From: Trinickia violacea
Lineage (GTDB): Bacteria; Pseudomonadota; Gammaproteobacteria; Burkholderiales; Burkholderiaceae
Direction of reading: 5' to 3'
Length of the DNA: 64,000 nt
NCBI RefSeq assembly: GCF_005280735.1
Contig: NZ_CP040078.1
Location: forward strand, 1,054,001 to 1,118,000
Shown here: piece by piece, positions 22,822 through 31,179 of the stretch
Numbering within the stretch: the stretch's first letter is position 1
Layout of the letters: each line of letters begins with the position of its first letter
Translations under genes and position numbers: made by a program
Notes under the pieces: generated by a model
Database searches by the model: none
The model's input: only the letters and a program-made list of their open reading frames with translations
Told to the model about the DNA's origin: nothing

Positions 22822-25275
22822 TCAAATGCTGCCAGCGGCAGCCCCCGCTACAGCTTCCGGCCCGGCCTTGTTTGTTTCATCCAGGTCCGTGCTTGTGCCC
22901 ACGCCGGGAACGATTTGCTGGGCGGCCCACGTGGCCCCGTTATAGGTCGTCCACCAGATCCGCTCGTCGCCGGTCATGCCCTTCCATGCGGCAAACACTC
23001 GGTTCCCGAATGTCGCGATACTCGGCCCGATACTACTGAGGACGCCCGGGATCTGCTTTTGCGGTGTCCAACTGCTGCCGTTGAAGCTCGCATACCAGAG
23101 CCTTTGATCGCTGAACTCTCCCTTCCAGGCCGCGATCAGTTGGCCGTTGTACACGGCGAGGGAAGGTCCCTCGCTGGTGCCCGTGCCGGCGACCAGCTTT
23201 TGCGGCGCCCAACTGCTGCCGTTGAACGTCGAATAGTAGATGCCGGGATCGCCGAATTCGCCCTTCCAGATGGCGAACAGCGCACCATCGTATGCTGCGA
23301 TCGCCGGCCCCACGGCGCTCGCGACACCCGGGATCTCCTGCTGCGGGGCCCACGTCGAGCCGTCGAAGCTCGACCACCACAGGCGCTGGTCGTCCTCCAT
23401 CCCTTTCCACGCCATGTAGAGCTTGTTGGCAAAAACGGCGAGGCGCGGGCCGGTGCTGGTGGCAACGCCGGAGACCTCTTTCTGGGGCGCCCAGTTCTTT
23501 CCATCGAAAGTGGACCACCAGATCCCCTGGTCGAAGTCCTCCCCCTTCCACGCCATGTACAGCAGGTTGCCAAATACCGCGAGCGCGACACCCGCGCTCG
23601 TCGCGACTCCCGGTACGAGCGTCTGCGGCGCCCACGCCGAGCCGTTGCTGGTCGTGAAGAAGATGCGATCGTCGAACTCGATGCCTTTCCACGCCATGAA
23701 CAGCGCGTTGTCGTAGACCGCCAGCGCCGGCGGCAGACCGATTCCCATCAGCGCGCTGCTGAGCGGCGATCCATTGATGCTGCCGAGACCCGTCACTGCA
23801 TCCCAGCCCGGCCCTGCGTTGTACGACCCATTGGAGCCCGACGTCACGTCGTCGAACACATACGGCCCCTCGGACGAGTAAAGATTCTGATTGAGGAAGC
23901 CGAGCGGCGCGCCAAGCTGAGCGCCCAGCACCGCGGTCAGCCCCGCATAGAGCGGCGCGACGGCGCTCGTGCCGCCCCACGCGCCGATTGACTGGCCATT
24001 CAGGATGAGCGGGTAACCACTCGACGGATCCGCGTTCCCCGCGACATCCGGCACGCCACGGCCGACATGCCCTTTTGGATTAACCGATGGCGGAACGCGC
24101 GCCCACGATTGCCACGACGGCAGGGCAAATGCGCTGCTCACGCCGCCGCCGCTTCCCGACCAGGCCGTCTGCGTGAACGACGAGCCGGACACGTTGGAGA
24201 TCGTTGTTCCACCACACGCAGTGATGCCTGGATCCGACGCCGGGTACGAGACCTCCGCGGGGTTCTCCGACCCGCTATCGCCGGAGGACGCGAACAGCGT
24301 GACACCGAGCGGCGCAGCTTCGGCGATCACCTGGCTCATCGTGTTGATCGTGCTCCCCCAGCCGCTTTCGTTGCCGCCCCAGCTGATCGACAGCACCGCG
24401 GGCTTGTTGGTCGTATCGTGAATGGCGGTCGTGAAGGCATCCACCCATCCTTGGCCGGTATTCGGTGCGAAGTAAACAACGATCTTCGCCCCTGGCGCGA
24501 CCGAGCCGGCAACGGCGATGTCGAGCATCACTTCCGTGTCGGAACCCGTGTCGACGCCCGGTGAATTGGTCGCGCCGTCGATGCCGACAAAAGAAACGGC
24601 GGGCACCGGCAATTTGGCGACGTTCGTGAACCACGTCTGGATATCGCTCTCGCGGTAGCCGCCACCGAACTCCAGAATGCCGATCGTGACGCCCGCCGCG
24701 GAATGGGTCGGGAACTCATAGAGCTGCGCGACCTGTGCCGGCAGGAGCGACGTGATCCCCTGGCTGCCTTGCGCCTGGCGCGTCATCGGCGCCGCGAGCG
24801 GGCGCGTATCGAGGCCATGCACGCTTTCGACAATGGCGCCGAGGTCCGCCGGCACGCTCGCAGACCCTGTATGGCCGATATAGGTCGCTTTCGCCGTGTG
24901 ATACTGCTGCAGCTCGACTGAGAACGCCTTGTTGATTGCGGCCACCGTGCCGGAGACGACCACCGTCCTGCGCGCGGGGCTGCTTTCCATGATCGTGAGC
25001 CCTTGCGCGGTGGCATAGGCCTTGACGCGCTCGAGATCTGCTTCGGACGCACCGTAGCGTTCGGCGAACGCTTCGCGCGAAAGATAGTGGCGCGCCCGTG
25101 GAGGCGTGGTGGACATGGCTCCCGCCCCTGCCGGCAGCGAGTCCTGTTGCGAGCGTACGCGAATACTGACGAGGAGAGTCGTGTCCGGCGAGGCGGCGCC
25201 GATCGGTGCCGCACCAGGGGCGAGCTTGTGCTCGGAGTGCGGAATCGCGTACAGGGAAGAGGCGTTTCGTACCAT
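22822..25275 (-). CDS. Sedolisin (S53) serine-carboxyl protease with C-terminal six-repeat propeller
   Basis: 817 residues. N-terminal pro-kumamolisin domain (HYLSREAFAERYGASEADL, VVVSGTVAAINKAF, SVELQQY), then the S53 catalytic domain with E and D in SDTEVMLDIAVAG and the serine in GGTSAVAPLYAGL. The last about 290 residues are six repeats of about 47 residues (LAVFxNxLYMAWKG, WWSxFDGxxWAPQ, VPGVATS), a likely six-bladed propeller for sugar or protein binding. The start at 25275 follows AGAAGGAG; a longer frame to 25431 is less likely. No clear signal peptide is present, although sedolisins usually act outside the cell at low pH. It converges on the CHAT operon. Confidence 0.9.
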   Translation of the reverse strand: MVRNASSLYAIPHSEHKLAPGAAPIGAASPDTTLLVSIRVRSQQDSLPAGAGAMSTTPPRARHYLSREAFAERYGASEADLERVKAYATAQGLTIMESSPARRTVVVSGTVAAINKAFSVELQQYHTAKATYIGHTGSASVPADLGAIVESVHGLDTRPLAAPMTRQAQGSQGITSLLPAQVAQLYEFPTHSAAGVTIGILEFGGGYRESDIQTWFTNVAKLPVPAVSFVGIDGATNSPGVDTGSDTEVMLDIAVAGSVAPGAKIVVYFAPNTGQGWVDAFTTAIHDTTNKPAVLSISWGGNESGWGSTINTMSQVIAEAAPLGVTLFASSGDSGSENPAEVSYPASDPGITACGGTTISNVSGSSFTQTAWSGSGGGVSSAFALPSWQSWARVPPSVNPKGHVGRGVPDVAGNADPSSGYPLILNGQSIGAWGGTSAVAPLYAGLTAVLGAQLGAPLGFLNQNLYSSEGPYVFDDVTSGSNGSYNAGPGWDAVTGLGSINGSPLSSALMGIGLPPALAVYDNALFMAWKGIEFDDRIFFTTSNGSAWAPQTLVPGVATSAGVALAVFGNLLYMAWKGEDFDQGIWWSTFDGKNWAPQKEVSGVATSTGPRLAVFANKLYMAWKGMEDDQRLWWSSFDGSTWAPQQEIPGVASAVGPAIAAYDGALFAIWKGEFGDPGIYYSTFNGSSWAPQKLVAGTGTSEGPSLAVYNGQLIAAWKGEFSDQRLWYASFNGSSWTPQKQIPGVLSSIGPSIATFGNRVFAAWKGMTGDERIWWTTYNGATWAAQQIVPGVGTSTDLDETNKAGPEAVAGAAAGSI
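22880..23735 (-). repeat. Six in-frame tandem repeats coding for the sedolisin propeller
   Basis: Period close to 141 bases. Each unit carries MAWKG or AAWKG, D-RIWW or D-GIWW and W-APQ, varied enough in sequence to be old. They encode the C-terminal blades described for the sedolisin gene. Confidence 0.85.
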
Positions 25276-25864
25276 TTGAAGCTCCTTCTGCGAGTGGCCC
25301 ACGCGCTCGCGAATCGAGTTGGGAGCGTGCGGGATGGGAAAGCCGAATGCGGTCCTTGATAGCAACGGGGGCTTAGGCAAGAGGGTGCAGCGATGCCACG
25401 GGTATGAGGTAGGGCGTTGACCGACGAACACTATGCAAACCAGTGTGAGCGTTAGGCGCAGTTCAGGTCGATATGCTTTTGGTGATAGCGGTCACTGGCG
25501 TCACTACAACGGCACAGCCGCGTGCTTGGCGGTCGCTCGGTCTTTTACGGCACAACCGGAATCGTTTGCATCGGTTGCAGATTCGACGCCGCGGCCTGAA
25601 GTTTTCCTTAAGGACGGGGTTTGACGCGCCTTCGAATCAAAGAATTGACGTCGCGGAATTATTCAATTCTGCAAGGCTCGCTTATCCGTCGTAGCAGCGA
25701 TTCATGGGGTGGCGAATGGTCATTGCGCGAGCTCGCGGCAGCGTAGAAAATCGCTAACATCGACCGTTGCTTGCGAATTTAACGTCAGACGATTGGCCCT
25801 GCGCGCGCAATGGACGAGGTGCTCGCAATCCGGCCACGAACACTAAGGGATGCAGCCGTAGCTC
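25276..25864. other. Divergent upstream region of sedolisin and LuxR/cNBD genes
   Basis: About 590 bases with no convincing gene. It must contain the promoters for both flanking genes. The part around 25590-25700 is AT-richer (AAAGAATTGACGTCGCGGAA, GGAATTATTCAATTCTGC). No operator could be defined. Confidence 0.4.
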
Positions 25865-26896
25865 ATGCGTATTCTCCTGATTGCCCCTCCCGGGCTGTTT
25901 CGCGATGGCCTCGCGCGTGTCGTCGCGGAGTTGGCCGCGGACGCCGAAGTGAAATGCGCCGATTACGGGGAGAGCCAGTCCGACGTCACGTCTGGCGTAG
26001 ATCTTCTCGTCCTCGATGGCGATAACGTCGACGAGGCGCTCGTGGCGTTTGCAGCGGCGCGACAACGCAAGCCCGACTTGCCGGTCGTCGCGCTGCTCGG
26101 CGTCATCGCCCGCGCCGGCGTCGAGCACTTCACGGGGGCGGGGGTCAACAGCTGCGTCGACAAATCGGAGTCGGCCGCCGAATTGATGAACGCGCTTCGC
26201 GCGGCGCTGGCGGGTGGCATCCGACTGTCGCCCGAATGGCTCTCGCTCGCGGCCGGTGAAGCCCAGCCCGCCGCGCCCCCCGAGGTGACGCCCGACGCGT
26301 CGGCTCCGGCCACGCGCGCTGTGCTGACGCCGCGGCAAATCGAAGTCCTGGCACTCGCCGCACGCGGCGAGTCGAACAAGGCGATCGCGCGCCGACTCAA
26401 GATCACCGAGGGGACCGTGAAGGTCCATTTGTACACGGTCTACAAGGCGCTCAACGTGAATAGCCGTGGTCAGGCGAGCGTCGCGGCGATGCGGCTCGAC
26501 AAGGTCGGAGACCAGCAATGGCATCAGGCGCTCAACGGGGACCTCTCGGTGCGGCGGTTGTTCGCTTCGATGATGCCCTGTCGCTTCAAGCCCGGTGACG
26601 TGCTGTTCCATAAGGACGACGCGAGCGATGCGCTCTATTACCTGGTGCGCGGAAGGATCCGGCTGCAGGAAATCGGGATCGAAGTGAGCCCCGGCACGAT
26701 AGTGGGCGAAATCGGCTTGTTTTCGGCCGATCATCGGCGCACGTGCACGGCGCGCTGCGAGTCCGACTGCGAATTGCTTTCGATGTCGGCCATGGAGGCC
26801 ATGCGCTTCTACTATCAGGACCCTGAGTTTGCGGCCTTTCTGATCCAGCTCATTACGCGCAGATTGGTGGACGATAAATCACGCTCGGAGCGTTAG
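25865..26896 (+). CDS. Receiver-LuxR-type regulator with C-terminal cyclic-nucleotide-binding domain
   Basis: 343 residues. Receiver-like domain 1-120: the phospho-acceptor region LLVLDGDNVD and the lysine in VDKSES are there, but the acidic pair near the start is lost (LLIAPPGLF). LuxR-type helix-turn-helix about 155-220 (LTPRQIEVLALAARGESNKA, RLKITEGTVKVHLYTVYKAL). A cNMP-binding/Crp-like domain follows (CRFKPGDVLFHKDDASDALYY, LVRGRIRL, IVGEIGLF, RTCTARCESD). Joining an effector domain after the DNA-binding part is uncommon. A cyclase gene lies 4 kb away, so cyclic-nucleotide control is plausible but unproven. Confidence 0.85.
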   Translation: MRILLIAPPGLFRDGLARVVAELAADAEVKCADYGESQSDVTSGVDLLVLDGDNVDEALVAFAAARQRKPDLPVVALLGVIARAGVEHFTGAGVNSCVDKSESAAELMNALRAALAGGIRLSPEWLSLAAGEAQPAAPPEVTPDASAPATRAVLTPRQIEVLALAARGESNKAIARRLKITEGTVKVHLYTVYKALNVNSRGQASVAAMRLDKVGDQQWHQALNGDLSVRRLFASMMPCRFKPGDVLFHKDDASDALYYLVRGRIRLQEIGIEVSPGTIVGEIGLFSADHRRTCTARCESDCELLSMSAMEAMRFYYQDPEFAAFLIQLITRRLVDDKSRSER

Positions 26897-26939
26897 GGCG
26901 ATCAGGCATTCATTTCGCGCATTTTCTGGCGGCCGGGCC

Positions 26940-26966
26940 CGGACAGACGGCACGCCCGCCTGTCCG
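26940..26966 (+). terminator. Possible terminator after the LuxR/cNBD gene
   Basis: Seven-base stem CGGACAG/CTGTCCG with a 13-base loop, 44 bases after the stop. No T run. Confidence 0.4.
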
Positions 26967-27099
26967 AGTGCTGCTATGGGCCGCCGCTCCGTGCGCCGGG
27001 GCCGGCCGGGTTACCCTGCCCCGGAAGACTCGCGGAATCGAGCCGCATGACCGTCTTGACTATGTCGGAACGCGGCCGGTGGCGTTTCAGCCGGCACGA

Positions 27100-27363
27100 T
27101 CATTGGCCCTTGTAGAAGTCGCGTATGCGCGCGGCTTCGCCATCGGTTTGCGACCTGACGAGATCCTGGTAGACGTCGGCCCGGGTCTTCCCGACGTTTG
27201 CGGAAGGCCCTCCCGACATCGTGCCTGCGCTGCCTACCGGGCCTTCGGCATTGTTCACGACATCCGCCGTCGCGGCCTGTGAATTTCCACTGGCATCGGC
27301 TGCATACGCTTGCCATGCCGACACGCAGAGCAAGCCGCCAACCAGTACACAAACTGTCTTCAT
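27100..27363 (-). CDS. DUF4148 small exported protein
   Basis: 87 residues with a signal peptide (MKTVCVLVGGLLCVSAWQAYAA) and a short low-complexity mature part ending KTRADVYQDLVRSQTDGEAARI, then RDFYKGQ. The K-TRA-V-x-DL pattern is typical of DUF4148, a family of small envelope proteins of unknown role that is abundant in Burkholderia. AGGAGGCTCTC before the ATG supports the start. It stands alone, convergent with the LuxR/cNBD gene. Confidence 0.75.
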   Translation of the reverse strand: MKTVCVLVGGLLCVSAWQAYAADASGNSQAATADVVNNAEGPVGSAGTMSGGPSANVGKTRADVYQDLVRSQTDGEAARIRDFYKGQ

Positions 27364-28076
27364 GAGAGCCTCCTATCGAAACAACCGGCGTCTGACTCAT
27401 TGCGCCGGACCCACAAAAAACGCGTGCGCGCTGCCCGAGTGAGGTTGGCCGAGCTCGCACGTCGAGTGAAGCGCGCACGTGTCTTGGCGACGCGCACTAC
27501 CACGACGGATGTCCGTCATGTGCATTGGAATGGTCTGGCGACTTGGCGGGGGGAGGTGACCGGATCTGCGAAAAGGCAGTGTCGATCAATGCATTTGCCA
27601 GACAATCGGAGATCGGAAATGCGCGCGGTCGACGAAAGAGAATGCCTTCAAACGTGTTTCGCAGAGGGTGTTGCGGGTAGTATGGTTTTTCATCGGCGCC
27701 GAGCCCATACCACGTTGGTGATAATCATCCATGCCATTTCCGCCAAGCCATAAGCGCTTTCGACCACGGCCACTGCGAGTTGCGCTGCCTCGAGACCTGG
27801 AGGGCGCTGCCGATCGTTCCGCCATCGTGGCGATCATCCCTGCGGACTGGATTACGCATCTGCAGGCTTGGCGCCCGCCAAAACCCCGGAAAGCTACGCC
27901 GTGTTGCTCGGCAAGCGGCATCGTGTGCTAAAACAGATTTGGCAATCGGCCGCTAGTGCGTACTGCCGGCTGGCCCGACGATTAACGACGGCATCGGGAA
28001 CTGACTCAAGACCAACGAGATATCTGGACGATCGTCGGCCTTTCCCAATTCTTGGGGCCTTGGAGGAGCGAGAAAA
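27364..28076. other. 713-base intergenic stretch, no gene recognised
   Basis: Several short frames exist on both strands but none shows a recognisable family or a ribosome site. The last 60 bases carry GGAGGAG, the site for the gene at 28077. Confidence 0.4.
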
Positions 28077-31000
28077 ATGGCGGAATATCCGGCGTACATC
28101 TATACCAGCGGCTCTCCATTGCAACATACGCCGATGCACCTCAACGCATCCGATATGTATGGCTTTTTCATCAAAGGAGACTTGGAGAAGTTGCAGGAAA
28201 CCGTCGACGCTACACTCAATCGGGTTGCCGCTAATCGGATGACTTTCCGCGCACTGTCGCCGTACATCATGCTGACGTTCACGCGCGTGGAGCATGCCCA
28301 ATCGAGCTTCCCCGCGGACTACAACAAAGGGTGGGGCAAGGAATGCGACATCATTCCCTGGATCCTTGTTGGGCAAGTCGAGGAGAATGACGGCAACACA
28401 AAACTGCATCGTGTCTTTCTTTACCCGTCTTATACCTGGGTCGACGTGCCTATGGCGATTTCCATAGGCCGTGAAATCTTTGGGTATCCAAAAAATATCT
28501 GTCAACTCAGCATGCCGGAACCGGGAGACGATCCGCTGGCATTCAAGATCTCCTGCGAAGGCTGGGAACCCTACAGCCCGGAAACACAGCTCGACGTCCA
28601 TCCTCTGATTGAGATAGCAGCAACCGATACGGGAAAAACGCATCAGCCAGTGTCAGGGTTTTTCGATGTGATACGTGAGGGTTTGAAGATTCTTCGCTCG
28701 GAACCGGATCTATTTGCGCTTGACGAAGCAGGGCTCCAGGACTTCGAATCCCTGCTTTTACGACCGCGCATCGATCAACTATTTCTAAAGCAGTTCCCGG
28801 ACGCAAGTGGCGTCAAGGCCGTATACCAGGCAGTTGTCGTCGCGCCTGCGGTAATCGACAAAGTGTATGAAGCCGAGTTGCTTGGCTATACCTATGCGTG
28901 CACGGTGCATAAGTTTGATACCTTTCGGCTGGATGAGACGCTGGGTCTTGAGCTCGGTACTCAGCCTGTATTGCTGCCGTTCCACATCAAGATGGACTTC
29001 ACCGTCACTGAAGGCGAAGAACTACTCGAAGCCGCCGCAACGAGCCCGCAGAAAATCGCCATTCTCGGCGGAGGCCCGGGCGCGATGACCGCCGCGTTTT
29101 ATCTGACCGACCAGCCCAATTGGCAAGACCGATACGACATCACCGTTTACCAAATGGGGTGGCGCTTGGGTGGGAAATGTGCGAGCGGGCGCAACGCCAG
29201 GTTGGGGCAGCGCATCGAAGAGCATGGCTTGCATATGTGGTTCGGCTTCTACGACAACGGCTTCGCCCTCATGAAAAAAGCCTACGGCGCTCTGAACCGA
29301 CCCGCCTCTGCGCCCCTCGCGACCTGGCAGGACGCCTTTAAGCCGCAGAATTACATTGTGCTCACGGAGAGCATCGGAGAGGGTTATAAGTTCTGGCCAA
29401 TTCAGATACCGGAGAAACCGGGCGATCCCGGCGAGCACAACGAGGAAATAACATTTGAGAAAGTAGTGACGACGCTGACAGCGTGGATTCGGCAATGGTT
29501 GAAAGGTCTCGACCAATGTATATCCGATGCCGCTAAAGCGGAGCCTGAGAAGGACGCCAAGGGGCTCGGACCTTTTTGGGAGGGCTTCCTGGGTCTCTTG
29601 AAGCACGTGCCCGAAGCGTTCCATTTCCTGGAAAAGCCGAATCACGAATCGCTGTTGGGCGCGTTGCGGACAATCCAGGATTCTTTACTCCAGCGTGTCG
29701 AACATCTACTGGACAGTGACGACGAAGCGAGGCGCTTCTTCATTTCCATTGATCTGGCCGTCACGAGCCTGATCGGTATGCAGGCCGACGGCGTCTTGCT
29801 CAACGGCTTCGACGTCATCAACGACATCGAATTTCGCGATTGGTTGCGCAAGCACGGCGCCAACCAAGACTACACGATCGATTCTGCGCCGGTCCGGGGA
29901 TTCTATGACTTGGTGTTTGCTTATCTCGATGGAGACACCAGCCGCCCGAACATCGAGGCCGGAACGATGTTGCGAGGCATCCTGCGGATCGCTATCGGTT
30001 ATCACGGCGGCTTCATCTGGAAAATGCAGGCCGGTATGGGCGACACCGTGTTCACGCCGCTGTATCAGGTCTTGAAGCAGCGTGGCGTGAATTTCCAGTT
30101 CTTCCACAAAGTCGAGACACTGATTCCCGACGGCGATGGCGTGGGTGAAATCGTGATGACCCAGCAGGTGGCCCTTGCAGACGGCATGACGGAATACAAC
30201 CCTCTGATCGATGTCGCCGATTTGGCGTGTTGGCCGAGCTACCCGAACTATGGGCAGATCGACACAGATCAGGCGCGCTTGCTGCAAGCCAACGATGTGA
30301 ACCTGGAATCCCACTGGAGTGATTGGGCGCAAATTTACGAGGCGCACTTTGGCCGGCCGCTGCCGGTCAAGCAGCTAAAGCGCGGAGTGGATTTTGATCA
30401 AGTCGTCTTCGGTCTGTCGATAGGCTCGCTGCCGCAAGTCTGCCAGAAGCTCCTCGAGAAAAGCCCCCCCCTCAAAGCGACCAGCGATAACGTCAAGACA
30501 ACCGCGACTCGGGCCTATCAAGTATGGCTGAACAAGAGCCTGCGAGAACTCGGCTGGGCGGCTTTCGGCTCCGAAGCAGAGGATCCTGTATTGAGCTCGT
30601 TCAGCGAGCCCTTCGACACCTCGACGCCGATGAATCAATTGTTGATTCGGGAGGTCTGGCCTGCGGGTCACGCTCCGCAAAACGTTTCTTATTTTTGCAG
30701 TCCCATGCGCATGCCGGATGTTCCGCCTCATACCGAAACCGATTTCCTCGCACGTTGCACGGGAACAGTGAAACTGGGGGCGCTTGGCCAACTGCGCCAG
30801 CAAGCGTTCAATTTATGGCCCGCTGTGGCGACGGAAGACTCGTTCGATTGGCAAGCATTGATCGACCCGGATAACAACAGCGGAGAAGCGCGTTTCGACG
30901 CACAGTATTGGCGTGCAAACGTGAACCCTTCCGATCGTTACGTGCTGTCGGTCGTGGGTAGCACACAGCACCGGCTAGCGAGTGATGCCTCCGGTTTCAG

Positions 31001-31139
31001 CAATCTTTATCTCGCAGGCGATTGGCTCAAGACGGGCTTGAATGCCGGTTGTGTGGAGGCGGCCGTCATGGGCGGCATGCAGGCTTCGCGTGCGATTAGT
31101 GGATATCCGTGCGCGATCAAGGGGGAGACTGACCGCTAA
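28077..31139 (+). CDS. Acetoacetate-decarboxylase-like domain fused to FAD-dependent oxidoreductase
   Basis: 1020 residues. Residues about 1-300 resemble the acetoacetate decarboxylase superfamily, with the Schiff-base type lysine K139 in GREIFGYPKN. Residues about 320-1010 form an NAD(P)-binding/amine-oxidase-like FAD domain: KIAILGGGPGAMTAAFYLT (dinucleotide fold), YQMGWRLGGKCASGRN, the EEHGLHMWFGFYDN motif known from HpnE/carotenoid-desaturase-like enzymes, and NLYLAGDWLKTGLNAGCVEA for FAD at the end. The reaction is not known; a hydrophobic or isoprenoid-like substrate is only a guess from the FAD subgroup. GGAGGAGCGAGAAAA precedes the ATG. It converges on the cyclase gene, 40 bases away. 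Confidence 0.8.
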   Translation: MAEYPAYIYTSGSPLQHTPMHLNASDMYGFFIKGDLEKLQETVDATLNRVAANRMTFRALSPYIMLTFTRVEHAQSSFPADYNKGWGKECDIIPWILVGQVEENDGNTKLHRVFLYPSYTWVDVPMAISIGREIFGYPKNICQLSMPEPGDDPLAFKISCEGWEPYSPETQLDVHPLIEIAATDTGKTHQPVSGFFDVIREGLKILRSEPDLFALDEAGLQDFESLLLRPRIDQLFLKQFPDASGVKAVYQAVVVAPAVIDKVYEAELLGYTYACTVHKFDTFRLDETLGLELGTQPVLLPFHIKMDFTVTEGEELLEAAATSPQKIAILGGGPGAMTAAFYLTDQPNWQDRYDITVYQMGWRLGGKCASGRNARLGQRIEEHGLHMWFGFYDNGFALMKKAYGALNRPASAPLATWQDAFKPQNYIVLTESIGEGYKFWPIQIPEKPGDPGEHNEEITFEKVVTTLTAWIRQWLKGLDQCISDAAKAEPEKDAKGLGPFWEGFLGLLKHVPEAFHFLEKPNHESLLGALRTIQDSLLQRVEHLLDSDDEARRFFISIDLAVTSLIGMQADGVLLNGFDVINDIEFRDWLRKHGANQDYTIDSAPVRGFYDLVFAYLDGDTSRPNIEAGTMLRGILRIAIGYHGGFIWKMQAGMGDTVFTPLYQVLKQRGVNFQFFHKVETLIPDGDGVGEIVMTQQVALADGMTEYNPLIDVADLACWPSYPNYGQIDTDQARLLQANDVNLESHWSDWAQIYEAHFGRPLPVKQLKRGVDFDQVVFGLSIGSLPQVCQKLLEKSPPLKATSDNVKTTATRAYQVWLNKSLRELGWAAFGSEAEDPVLSSFSEPFDTSTPMNQLLIREVWPAGHAPQNVSYFCSPMRMPDVPPHTETDFLARCTGTVKLGALGQLRQQAFNLWPAVATEDSFDWQALIDPDNNSGEARFDAQYWRANVNPSDRYVLSVVGSTQHRLASDASGFSNLYLAGDWLKTGLNAGCVEAAVMGGMQASRAISGYPCAIKGETDR

Positions 31140-31179
31140 GCGGTGTCGATCTTTCGATGCTGGAACTTCGGCGATGTTC

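Noticed and set aside
23000..23700. Regular period in the sequence as a CRISPR array
   Set aside because: The period of about 141 bases is a coding repeat within an open frame, without short identical repeats and unique spacers.
22915..23991. 358-codon plus-strand frame with repeats
   Set aside because: Its repeats only mirror the propeller repeats of the sedolisin on the other strand.
27100..27363. DUF4148 protein as the missing substrate of the DUF692 enzyme
   Set aside because: Its mature part has no cysteine, while known substrates are modified on cysteines; it is also 25 kb away.
27586..27921. Minus-strand frame of 111 codons in the gap before 28077
   Set aside because: No ribosome site, no family, Arg/Ser-rich composition; not supported as a gene.
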